A stretch of DNA of 5,473 nt from NCBI GenBank assembly GCA_001303705.1, contig LJUI01000163.1:1-5473 (forward strand), in the 5' to 3' direction. The translations under genes and the position numbers were made by a program. Below, in pieces: positions 1-5,473 of the stretch (position 1 is the first letter of the stretch; every line of letters begins with the position of its first letter). A model generated the notes under the pieces. That model saw only the letters and a list, made by a program, of their open reading frames with translations, was not told the origin of the DNA and made no database searches. This DNA comes from a candidate division TA06 bacterium SM23_40. Its GTDB lineage: Bacteria > LJUI01 > SM1-40.

Positions 1-1
1 G

Positions 2-394
2 TCTCATCTTCAAGATGCGAGCTACCCGGGAGCTGCGCGGCTGGGACGGGGTGAAGGATACCTCTATCCCCACAGCGCACCTGAAGGACATCAGGAGCAG
101 ATATATCTTCTTCATCCGAAGCGTTACTACCGACCGGTCGACAGAGGCTTTGAACGGACCATTGCGGAACATCAGAAGCTACGACGGGGAAGGGCGCAGC
201 AGACAGAGAGTCGAATATCGAGGCGAGAGGACCAAGCGAGAAAAGACGAAGAAAGACAAACATCGAAAGGGCAGAAACGAGAGACAACAAAAGGACGAGA
301 GGTACGAATAGCAGACGAACAGAAGGGAAAGAGAGCGCAAGGGAAAAAGAGAAGAAGACAACGTTCACAAAGAACAGCTGACGATACACGATAG
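2..394 (+). CDS. rarA: RarA/MgsA-family AAA+ ATPase, C-terminal part (5' end outside window), with basic tail
   Basis: Reading from base 2 gives 130 residues ending at TAG 392-394; the start lies upstream of the window. Visible residues 3-62 match the C-terminal end of RarA (replication-associated recombination protein A, also MgsA; relative of Mgs1/WRNIP1). The sequence has LQDASYPGAARLGRGEGYLYPH (residues 3-24), where family members have HLRDA-YxGAKxLGHGxGYxYPHD, followed by YYRPVDRGFE (42-51), matching the family's YYxPTDRGxE. RarA is a clamp-loader-like ATPase acting at stalled replication forks; its Walker motifs would lie upstream. The usual YPGG-W-QQYLP stretch has diverged to SAPEGHQEQIYLLHP. 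Family members normally end soon after a short helix like residues 52-62. Here the frame continues about 65 residues as an Arg/Lys/Glu/Gln-rich tail with no aromatic residue, proline or cysteine. The family call is confident from the motifs; the tail as real protein is uncertain. The gap to rny is 20 nt, suggesting co-transcription. Confidence 0.83.
   Translation, partial: SHLQDASYPGAARLGRGEGYLYPHSAPEGHQEQIYLLHPKRYYRPVDRGFERTIAEHQKLRRGRAQQTESRISRREDQARKDEERQTSKGQKRETTKGREVRIADEQKGKRAQGKKRRRQRSQRTADDTR
181..360 (+). other. Purine-rich, T-depleted tract encoding the RarA tail
   Basis: By count, 146 of 180 bases on the + strand are A or G, and only 6 are T. In the second half (241-360) 101 of 120 are purines and 3 are T. 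The surrounding genes are GC-rich with mixed strands, so the tract is compositionally foreign to its neighbours. It has few pyrimidines to pair with, so the transcript should be largely unstructured here. All three forward frames stay open over most of it, as expected when T is missing. It codes for the low-complexity RarA tail in one frame and leads up to the rny ribosome binding site. Confidence 0.8.
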
Positions 395-396
395 TG

Positions 397-405
397 AGGA
401 GGTGA
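397..405 (+). promoter_or_regulatory. Strong Shine-Dalgarno site of rny
   Basis: AGGAGGTGA is a near-complete complement of the 16S rRNA 3' end. It begins two bases after the rarA stop codon and ends 9 nt before ATG 415. It supports that start and suggests efficient, independent initiation on rny even in a shared transcript. Confidence 0.8.
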
Positions 406-414
406 GGTAAAGCT

Positions 415-1980
415 ATGCCGAACCTTGGGTATCTTCTACTCGTTTTCCTCGTGGGCGGCGTGCCGATGTTCTTGCTCGGCCTGTACGTGGCGAAAAGGAT
501 CGGCGAGAGTAAGCTCATCAACGCAGAACGACTGGCAGAGAAAATTGTCTCTGAGGCTGAGAAAGAGGCTGAGACTCAGAGGAAAGCAGCCGTTCTGGAG
601 GCGAAGGATGAGGTGTATAAGGCACGGAGCGCATGGGAGAAGCAGGCACAGGTCGAACGACAGACTCAGATCGACCTGGAGCGTAAGCTCAGTGCGCGCG
701 AGGAGAACCTGGAACGGAAAGCCGACCTGATCGCGAAAAAAGAGAAAGAGATTACGAAGAGAGAGCGTGACCTCTCCACACGGGACCGCACGCTGCGCGC
801 CAAGGACGATCGTCTCACCAAGCTCCTCGAGGAGGAGAACGAGCGGCTGCAGCGAATCGCGTGCATGACCGCTGAGGAGGCAAAGAAACAGCTTATCACC
901 AATCTCGAAGATCAGGCACGGCATGAGGGTGCGCAACTGATCAAGAGCATCCGGGACAAGGCGAAGGAAGAGGCAGAGCGGGAGGCGAGGCACATCATCG
1001 CTCAGGCAATCCAGCGGTGCGCAACAGACCACGTAGTTGAGAGTACGGTCTCTGTTGTCTCACTCCCCAACGAAGAGATGAAGGGCAGGATAATCGGCCG
1101 CGAGGGGAGGAATATTCGCTCCTTCGAGACGGCGACCGGCGTCGAGGTGATTATCGACGACACCCCGGAGGCGGTAGCGCTCTCCGGATTCGACCCGGTG
1201 CGCAGGGAGGTCGCGAGGATAGCCCTGGAGCGACTCATCGCAGATGGGCGCATCCATCCTGCGCGAATCGAGGAAATCGTCGATAAGACACGTGAGGAGA
1301 TGAACGAGCTGATCAGGCAGATCGGTGAAGAAACGGTGCTCGAAGTTGGAGTGCCGGGCCTCCATCCCGATCTGGTCAAGCTCCTGGGTCGGCTCCGCTA
1401 CCGGACCAGCTACGGGCAGAACGTCCTCCAACATTCCCGCGAGGTTGCATACGTGGCCGGGATGATGGCCGGGGAGTTGCTCCTCGATGTCGATGTGGCA
1501 AAACGGGCGGGACTCCTCCACGACCTGGGAAAGGGACTCGACCACAGTGTCGACGGACCGCACGCCCGGATCGGTGCCGAGGTGGCCGCGAGGTACGGAG
1601 AGGCTCCGATCGTTTTGAATGCTATCGCTGCCCATCACGAGGACGTACCGTACGAATCGACGATTGCAGTTCTCGTCGCAGCTGCCGATGCCATCTCCGG
1701 GGCCAGGCCCGGGGCGCGGCGAGAGAGCCTCGAGGCGTACATCAAGCGGCTGCAGAATCTGGAGGAGATCGCCAGTTCATTTACCGGGGTGCAGAAGGCG
1801 TATGCGATCCAGGCTGGCCGCGAGGTGCGCATCATCGTCGAACCGGAGGACGTGAACGACCATCAAGCAGTCGAGCTTGCATCGGATGTAGCAAAGCGGT
1901 TGACGGCCGAACTCGAATATCCCGGGCAGATCAAGGTCCTGGTGATCCGGGAGACGCGTGCGATCGACTACGCCAAGTAG
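415..1980 (+). CDS. rny: Ribonuclease Y, membrane-anchored endoribonuclease
   Basis: RNase Y starts bulk mRNA decay by endonucleolytic cleavage at the inner face of the membrane, the role RNase E has in other bacteria. The product has 521 residues, essentially the length of the Bacillus enzyme (about 520). Domain order is canonical. A transmembrane helix covers residues 5-25. A long Lys/Glu/Arg-rich coiled coil runs from about 30 to 200. A KH RNA-binding domain has the GREGRNIR loop at 228-235. An HD phosphohydrolase domain has H340, the HD pair H369-D370 in [10 protein letters not shown]407-H408, and D425 in the [16 protein letters not shown] signature. All metal-binding residues expected for the HD domain are present. 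ATG 415 follows a strong ribosome binding site and starts just before the membrane helix. It precedes ymdB as in Bacillus. In Bacillus RNase Y interacts with degradosome partners, but none is encoded here. Nothing suggests truncation or frameshift. Confidence 0.97.
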   Translation: MPNLGYLLLVFLVGGVPMFLLGLYVAKRIGESKLINAERLAEKIVSEAEKEAETQRKAAVLEAKDEVYKARSAWEKQAQVERQTQIDLERKLSAREENLERKADLIAKKEKEITKRERDLSTRDRTLRAKDDRLTKLLEEENERLQRIACMTAEEAKKQLITNLEDQARHEGAQLIKSIRDKAKEEAEREARHIIAQAIQRCATDHVVESTVSVVSLPNEEMKGRIIGREGRNIRSFETATGVEVIIDDTPEAVALSGFDPVRREVARIALERLIADGRIHPARIEEIVDKTREEMNELIRQIGEETVLEVGVPGLHPDLVKLLGRLRYRTSYGQNVLQHSREVAYVAGMMAGELLLDVDVAKRAGLLHDLGKGLDHSVDGPHARIGAEVAARYGEAPIVLNAIAAHHEDVPYESTIAVLVAAADAISGARPGARRESLEAYIKRLQNLEEIASSFTGVQKAYAIQAGREVRIIVEPEDVNDHQAVELASDVAKRLTAELEYPGQIKVLVIRETRAIDYAK

Positions 1981-1997
1981 AGGTGTTTCACTGGACC

Positions 1998-2001
1998 GAG
2001 G
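1998..2001 (+). promoter_or_regulatory. Ribosome binding site of the ymdB-like gene
   Basis: GAGG lies 6 nt before GTG 2008 in the 27-nt gap after rny. It supports the GTG start, which also puts the first conserved motif (GDIVG) at the family position near residue 8. Confidence 0.6.
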
Positions 2002-2007
2002 ACGAGT

Positions 2008-2793
2008 GTGAGAGTTCTGTTTGTCGGTGACATTGTTGGCAAACCCGGCAGGAAGGCAGTTGCCAGGCTTCTCCCCGACCTCATCTCTGAGCAGGGCGTC
2101 GATCTCGTGATCGCCAACGGAGAGAACGCGGCGGGGGGGTACGGCCTGACCGGACAAGTGATAGAGGAGCTGGTCCATCTCGGTATCGACTGCATAACTT
2201 CCGGGAACCATCTCTGGGATAGACGTGAGATCGTGTCCCTGCTCGATACCGAGGAGCGTGTCCTGAGGCCGGCCAACTACCCGCCAGGGACTCCCGGGCG
2301 CGGGTGGGGCATCTTCACCGGCCGGAGCGGCATCCGAGTCGGAGTGGTCAACCTCATGGGTCGGGTATTCATGAGAGACCTCGACTGTCCGTTTCGTACG
2401 GCCGACCAGGTGCTCGAGAAACTGACTGGATCGGTGCAGCTTACGATCGTCGACTTCCACGCCGAAGCGACCTCGGAAAAGATGGCCATGGGGTGGTACC
2501 TGGACGGCCGGGTCTCTGCCGTCGTTGGTACGCACACCCACATCCAGACCTGCGATGCACAGATCTTGTCCCGCGGGACGGGGTACATCACGGATGTCGG
2601 CATGACGGGCCCATTCGATTCAGTCATCGGGATGAAGAAAGAGTTGGCGCTCAGGCGGTTCCTCACTCAGCTTCCGACACGATTTGAAGTTGCTTCAAGC
2701 GATGTGCGGCTCAATGGCCTGCTGCTCTCTCTGTCCGAGGAGACAGGTCTGGCGGAGAGGGTCGAGTTGCTCGATATCGCCCTCTCTTCATGA
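2008..2793 (+). CDS. ymdB: YmdB-type (TIGR00282) calcineurin-like metallophosphoesterase
   Basis: The 261-residue protein belongs to the YmdB family of dimetal phosphoesterases. In Bacillus, YmdB hydrolyses 2',3'-cyclic nucleotides and other cyclic nucleotides in vitro and influences biofilm and motility decisions. Ligands are all visible and nearly co-numbered with Bacillus YmdB: D8 (GDIVGKPGR), E39 and N40 (ANGENAAGG), N67 and H68 (SGNHLWDRRE), H151 (DFHAE), and H176 and H178 (GTHTHIQT). The late family signature TDVGMTGPFDSVIG is at 195-208. Length is close to the Bacillus protein (264). The start is GTG with GAGG upstream. There is no signal peptide, so it acts in the cytosol. Its place directly after rny is widely conserved and suggests a job tied to RNA turnover, though its true in vivo substrate is not established. 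The stop TGA overlaps an in-frame upstream ATG of folD. Confidence 0.94.
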   Translation: MRVLFVGDIVGKPGRKAVARLLPDLISEQGVDLVIANGENAAGGYGLTGQVIEELVHLGIDCITSGNHLWDRREIVSLLDTEERVLRPANYPPGTPGRGWGIFTGRSGIRVGVVNLMGRVFMRDLDCPFRTADQVLEKLTGSVQLTIVDFHAEATSEKMAMGWYLDGRVSAVVGTHTHIQTCDAQILSRGTGYITDVGMTGPFDSVIGMKKELALRRFLTQLPTRFEVASSDVRLNGLLLSLSEETGLAERVELLDIALSS

Positions 2794-2808
2794 GCAGTCC
2801 CTCACCGC

Positions 2809-2815
2809 GAAGGTG
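2809..2815 (+). promoter_or_regulatory. Ribosome binding site deciding the folD start
   Basis: GAAGGTG ends 4 nt before ATG 2820. The earlier ATG at 2790 has no purine-rich site in the preceding 20 nt. This favours 2820 as the main start. Confidence 0.6.
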
Positions 2816-2819
2816 CGCA

Positions 2820-3752
2820 ATGGCGGCCGAAATCATCGACGGAAAAGGGATCGCGCAACAGATACGCCGGAAGATCGAAGGCGAAGTGCGCAGCCTCAGG
2901 GAGCGGGGAGTCATCCCCGGTCTTGCGGTCGTCTTCGTCGGGGAGAATCCGGCATCAGCGTCTTATGTGCGCGGCAAGGAACGCGCCTGCGCGGAAGTGG
3001 GCATTGAGACAGAGACGCTGCGATTTGCTGATACGATATCAGAGGGCGATCTGATCGAGGAGATCCGCCGGCTCAACCAGGATCCATCGTTTCATGGCAT
3101 CTTGGTCCAGCTTCCCCTGCCAGGACATATCGACTCAGGATCTGTTGCTGAGGCTGTTGCCTGTGAGAAGGATGTGGATGGATTACATCCGGTGAATGTC
3201 GGGAAGCTCTGTCTCGGCCAGCCGACATTCGTGCCCGGAACGCCTCGCGGCATCTGTGAACTTCTTGCTCACGTCGGTGTCGATCCGGAGGGCAAGCACG
3301 CGGTCATCGCAGGGCGGAGCAACATAGTGGGCCGGCCGCTGGCAATTCTGCTCTCGCGCAAGGCTCGGGGAGCGAATGCGACCGTAACAGTATGTCATTC
3401 CCGTACGGCCGATCTGCCGTCGCACACCAGGCAGGCCGATATCCTCGTCGCGGCGATGGGGCAGCCGGAAAAGATCGTTGGATCGATGATCAAGCCCGAT
3501 GCCGTCGTGATCGATGTCGGCGTGAACCGGGTTGCGGACTCGTCGAAGAAGCGCGGGTACCGGTTGGTGGGAGACGTCCACTTCGAGTCCGCGCGCGAGG
3601 TCGCTTCGTACATCACTCCGGTCCCGGGGGGCGTGGGGCCGATGACGATTGCAATGCTCCTGCGCAACACCGTCGATGCGGCCGCCGGGCGCATTGGGCG
3701 GTCGATGAGCGAGGCGGGAATCCACGGTCCGGAGGCTGAATCGTGCTCCTGA
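2820..3752 (+). CDS. folD: Bifunctional methylenetetrahydrofolate dehydrogenase / methenyltetrahydrofolate cyclohydrolase
   Basis: FolD interconverts 5,10-methylene-THF, 5,10-methenyl-THF and 10-formyl-THF in the cytosol, supplying formyl groups for purines and initiator fMet. From ATG 2820 the protein has 310 residues, slightly above the usual 280-300. The N terminus MAAEIIDGK matches the family directly. ATG 2790 (overlapping the ymdB stop as ATGA) would add ten residues of unlike sequence, so I prefer 2820. Catalytic and substrate-site motifs are present: ASYVRGKERA with Y49 and K53, GILVQLPLPGHI (93-104), KDVDGLHPVN with D120, the dinucleotide loop GRSNIVGRP (165-173), DVGVNR (232-237) and TPVPGGVGPMT (266-276). 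The conserved PCTP segment is PGTP here (139-142), a Cys to Gly change. The last 20 or so residues after the final helix are an unconserved tail. It overlaps xseA by 10 nt. Confidence 0.96.
   Translation: MAAEIIDGKGIAQQIRRKIEGEVRSLRERGVIPGLAVVFVGENPASASYVRGKERACAEVGIETETLRFADTISEGDLIEEIRRLNQDPSFHGILVQLPLPGHIDSGSVAEAVACEKDVDGLHPVNVGKLCLGQPTFVPGTPRGICELLAHVGVDPEGKHAVIAGRSNIVGRPLAILLSRKARGANATVTVCHSRTADLPSHTRQADILVAAMGQPEKIVGSMIKPDAVVIDVGVNRVADSSKKRGYRLVGDVHFESAREVASYITPVPGGVGPMTIAMLLRNTVDAAAGRIGRSMSEAGIHGPEAESCS
3731..3735 (+). promoter_or_regulatory. Ribosome binding site of xseA inside the folD 3' end
   Basis: GGAGG sits 7 nt before GTG 3743 and lies within the last folD codons. Ideal spacing supports the GTG start and translational coupling with folD. 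Confidence 0.7.
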
Positions 3753-4987
3753 CTGACGAGACCGTGTACACGGTTAGCGAGATCACGCGGCAGATCCGCC
3801 GATCACTCGAGGAGGAGTTTCCGCTCGTCCGGGTAGAGGGTGAGGTCTCTAACTTCACGGCACATTCGTCCGGTCACCTCTATTTCTCGCTCAAGGATGA
3901 AGGCGCACAACTGCGGTGCGTGATGTTCCGTTCGCGGCGCCGTCGCATGATCGGTCCCCTTCCCTCGAACGGCATGGCGGTTCGCGCCCTGGGACAGATC
4001 ACTGTCTATGAAAGGAGTGGACAGTACCAACTCAGTGTGATAGAATTGCGGCCCGCGGGGATAGGAGCCTTAGCGCGGGCATTTGAGGAATTGAAGCACC
4101 GGTTGGCTGAAGAGGGTTTATTCGACGCAGTACACAAACAGCCGATTCCGAAATTTCCCGGACGGATCGGCGTCGTCACCTCGCCGACCGGTGCCGCCGT
4201 ACGCGATATCATCCGTATCATCGGGCGACGCTTTCCGCTTGCCCGCCTCATACTCGCTCCAGTGCAGGTCCAGGGGGAAGGCGCGGCCCGAGAGATCGCG
4301 CTGGCCATCGAACGCATGAACCGTCATCGGCTGGCCGACGTCCTGATAGTAGGGCGGGGCGGGGGTTCGATGGAGGACCTCTGGGCATTTAACGAGGAGG
4401 TCGTGGCGCGCGCGATCTTCTCCTCGGCGATTCCCGTCATATCCGCGGTCGGCCACGAGATAGATTTCACCATCGCCGACTTCGTGGCGGATCTGCGGGC
4501 TCCCACACCGTCAGCCGCAGCAGAACTGGTTGTGCCGGACAGGCAGGAATTGGCAGGAGTCATCGCCGGGGCTCGACAGCGGCTTCTCTCTGCGGCAGCC
4601 GGCAGGATCGGGAGGCAGCGTGAACGTGTCGTTACGTTGGTGAGAAGCTACGGCCTGCGCCGCCCTGCCGACCTCATCGCGGGGCGGATGCAGAGGCTCG
4701 ATGAGTTGGAACGGCGACTGCAACTTGCCAGCGAGCGTCATGTAGCACTGAGAAAGAGGTTGCTCGATAGTACGACACGTCATCTGGCGAGTCTCGGCCC
4801 GCAGGCGGTACTGGCTCGCGGGTATAGCGTCTGTCGCAGGCTGCCTGATGGTGCCGTGGTTACGGACGGAGGTGTGCTGACCGGGGGTGAACTCCTCGAT
4901 CTATGGTTCGCGCGTGGTGGGGCGGAGTGTAGGGTTGAGCGGGCGACGTCAACTCGTCGTGATCTCCTGACCCTGGAGGATAGTTGA
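3743..4987 (+). CDS. xseA: Exodeoxyribonuclease VII large subunit
   Basis: XseA is the catalytic subunit of exonuclease VII, which degrades single-stranded DNA from both ends into oligonucleotides and works in mismatch and other repair; several XseB copies bind it. The 414-residue protein is in the family range (about 400-460). The N-terminal OB-fold DNA-binding domain covers about 6-103 (VEGEVSNF at 31-38, then GHLYFSLKDEGA). The catalytic domain includes IGVVTSPTGAAVRDI (142-156), VGRGGGSMEDLWAFNEE (203-219) and the GHEIDFTIADFVADLRAPTP region (237-256), with AAELVVP following. A charged, helical segment (about 265-350) should form the XseB-binding coiled coil. The C-terminal ARGYSVCRR begins the usual small beta end domain. 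The start is GTG, overlapping folD by 10 nt. The frame ends in TGA, overlapping the TTG that may start xseB. Confidence 0.96.
   Translation: MLLTDETVYTVSEITRQIRRSLEEEFPLVRVEGEVSNFTAHSSGHLYFSLKDEGAQLRCVMFRSRRRRMIGPLPSNGMAVRALGQITVYERSGQYQLSVIELRPAGIGALARAFEELKHRLAEEGLFDAVHKQPIPKFPGRIGVVTSPTGAAVRDIIRIIGRRFPLARLILAPVQVQGEGAAREIALAIERMNRHRLADVLIVGRGGGSMEDLWAFNEEVVARAIFSSAIPVISAVGHEIDFTIADFVADLRAPTPSAAAELVVPDRQELAGVIAGARQRLLSAAAGRIGRQRERVVTLVRSYGLRRPADLIAGRMQRLDELERRLQLASERHVALRKRLLDSTTRHLASLGPQAVLARGYSVCRRLPDGAVVTDGGVLTGGELLDLWFARGGAECRVERATSTRRDLLTLEDS
4975..4980 (+). promoter_or_regulatory. Ribosome binding site of xseB
   Basis: GGAGGA lies 3 nt before TTG 4984 and 12 nt before ATG 4993. One spacing is short and the other long, so the site does not cleanly decide between the two starts. 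Confidence 0.6.
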
Positions 4988-5256
4988 CCGACATGGCAAA
5001 GGCCAAGAGAGACAAGAGCGAGGAGATCACCTTCGAGTCTGCCATGGCGCGCCTGGAGGAGATTACGCGACAGCTCGAAGCGGGCGAGATAGCGCTCGAC
5101 CAGATGATAGCCACGTTTCGCGAAGGGATGGAGTTGGTCTCCTACTGTTCGAAGAAGCTCGAAGAGGCCGAACTCATACTCGAGAAGCTGATCGGCGATG
5201 CAGGGCAGGCGATTCAGGTGGAGGCAGCGGACCTGGGTCCCGAAGAGGCTGAGTGA
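4984..5256 (+). CDS. xseB: Exodeoxyribonuclease VII small subunit
   Basis: XseB is the small helical-hairpin subunit that binds the XseA coiled coil and is needed for stable, active exonuclease VII. The product has 90 residues from TTG 4984 or 87 from ATG 4993; the family is usually 70-90. The signature is ITFESAMARLEEITRQLEAG (residues 16-35), then EIALDQMIATFREGMELVSY and a second helix of KKLEEAELILEKL. The TTG start makes a TTGA overlap with the xseA stop, which would couple translation and help balance subunits. ATG 4993 is a better codon but sits 12 nt from the ribosome binding site. Either start leaves the conserved core intact. The final 20 residues are acidic and not conserved. Confidence 0.94.
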   Translation: MTDMAKAKRDKSEEITFESAMARLEEITRQLEAGEIALDQMIATFREGMELVSYCSKKLEEAELILEKLIGDAGQAIQVEAADLGPEEAE

Positions 5257-5263
5257 GACACTT

Positions 5264-5270
5264 GAGGAGA
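5264..5270 (+). promoter_or_regulatory. Ribosome binding site of the prenyl synthase gene
   Basis: GAGGAGA lies 7 nt before GTG 5278 in the 21-nt gap after xseB. An in-frame ATG at 5290 would be 19 nt away, so GTG is favoured. Confidence 0.7.
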
Positions 5271-5277
5271 GCCGGCA

Positions 5278-5473
5278 GTGGCGTCCGAGATGTCGTTGGA
5301 GGAGTTCAAGACCGCCCTGGAGGAACGTAGACAGCGTGTCTATCGCTATCTCAGAGCGGGGGACTACGCCCGATACTTTCGTCCGAGTCATGTCTGCGAT
5401 GCTGTCTTCAGCTATCTCGATCACGGTGGCAAGGGGCTGCGACCGGGTATACTCTTCTTCGCCTGCGGCGCAG
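5278..5473 (+). CDS. ispA: Polyprenyl diphosphate synthase, N-terminal part (3' end outside window)
   Basis: Sixty-five residues are visible. The diagnostic piece is HGGKGLRPGILFFACGA (49-65), which fits the first conserved region of trans-prenyltransferases (GGKxxRP), whose Lys and Arg bind the isopentenyl diphosphate. The preceding helix, starting EEFKTALEERRQRVYRYL, is typical of the N terminus. These enzymes condense isopentenyl diphosphate with allylic diphosphates in the cytosol to make farnesyl or longer chains. The two Asp-rich motifs and the residues that set chain length lie beyond the window, so the product length cannot be read. The name ispA rests on position after xseA-xseB, as in Bacillus and E. 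coli; a longer-chain enzyme is possible. The start is GTG with a good ribosome binding site. Confidence 0.85.
   Translation, partial: MASEMSLEEFKTALEERRQRVYRYLRAGDYARYFRPSHVCDAVFSYLDHGGKGLRPGILFFACGA

Noticed and set aside
15-311. Forward 98-codon open frame from ATG 15
   Set aside because: It is out of frame with the RarA motifs, matches no family I know, has no ribosome binding site and stays open mainly because T is nearly absent.
179-361. Reverse-strand 60-codon Ser/Leu/Phe-rich frame resembling a membrane segment
   Set aside because: It is the complement of the purine-rich tract; pyrimidine-rich codons give Ser/Leu/Phe automatically. No ribosome binding site or homology is visible.
364-395. 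Possible sigma-70 promoter (TTCACA with GATACA or GATAGT) before rny
   Set aside because: Spacings of 13 or 20 nt do not suit sigma-70, and the hexamers are weak. Not enough to call a promoter.
1777-2541. Reverse-strand 254-codon open frame
   Set aside because: It is antisense to the end of rny and most of ymdB, both certain genes. Long antisense frames are common in GC-rich coding DNA, and no known motif is seen.
4352-4373. G-rich cluster that might form a G-quadruplex in xseA
   Set aside because: Only three runs of three or more G are present, the fourth is GG, and the cluster is explained by codons for the conserved RGGGS motif.
4780-5424. Reverse-strand 214-codon open frame
   Set aside because: It lies antisense to xseA, xseB and the prenyl synthase, all recognised by motifs. 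It has no family resemblance.

Overview
The window is one uninterrupted run of housekeeping genes, all on the + strand. In order they are the 3' end of rarA (AAA+ replication/recombination ATPase), rny (RNase Y), a ymdB-type metallophosphoesterase, folD, xseA, xseB and the 5' end of a polyprenyl diphosphate synthase (ispA-like). Coding density is close to total. The gaps are 20, 27 and 21 nt, and the other junctions overlap by about 4-10 nt or leave 26 nt depending on start choice. I see no terminator, tRNA, rRNA, mobile element or CRISPR array. The layout reads as a single polycistronic unit entering from the left and leaving to the right.

The organism is a bacterium with fairly GC-rich DNA. 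It uses RNase Y and YmdB, as Firmicutes, spirochaetes, many delta-proteobacteria and several uncultured phyla do, and it uses GTG or TTG starts often. Shine-Dalgarno sites are strong (GGAGG/GAGGAG). The sequence alone does not settle the phylum. The order joins two blocks known separately in Bacillus, rny-ymdB and folD-xseA-xseB-ispA. Similar joined orders occur, from general recollection, in delta-proteobacterial genomes.

Functionally the genes cover mRNA decay (membrane-anchored RNase Y and its usual neighbour YmdB), one-carbon folate metabolism (FolD), DNA repair and single-strand DNA turnover (XseA/XseB exonuclease VII, RarA) and isoprenoid synthesis. They do not form one pathway; the grouping is a conserved growth-linked operon.

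The one region that stands out is about 181-391. RarA there seems to continue for some 65 residues past its normal end as a very basic, low-complexity tail. The tail is encoded by an extremely purine-rich, nearly T-free strand that runs up to the rny ribosome binding site. Because T is almost absent, stop codons can hardly occur, so the open frame alone does not prove the tail is selected as protein. I found no convincing undescribed system elsewhere in the window.
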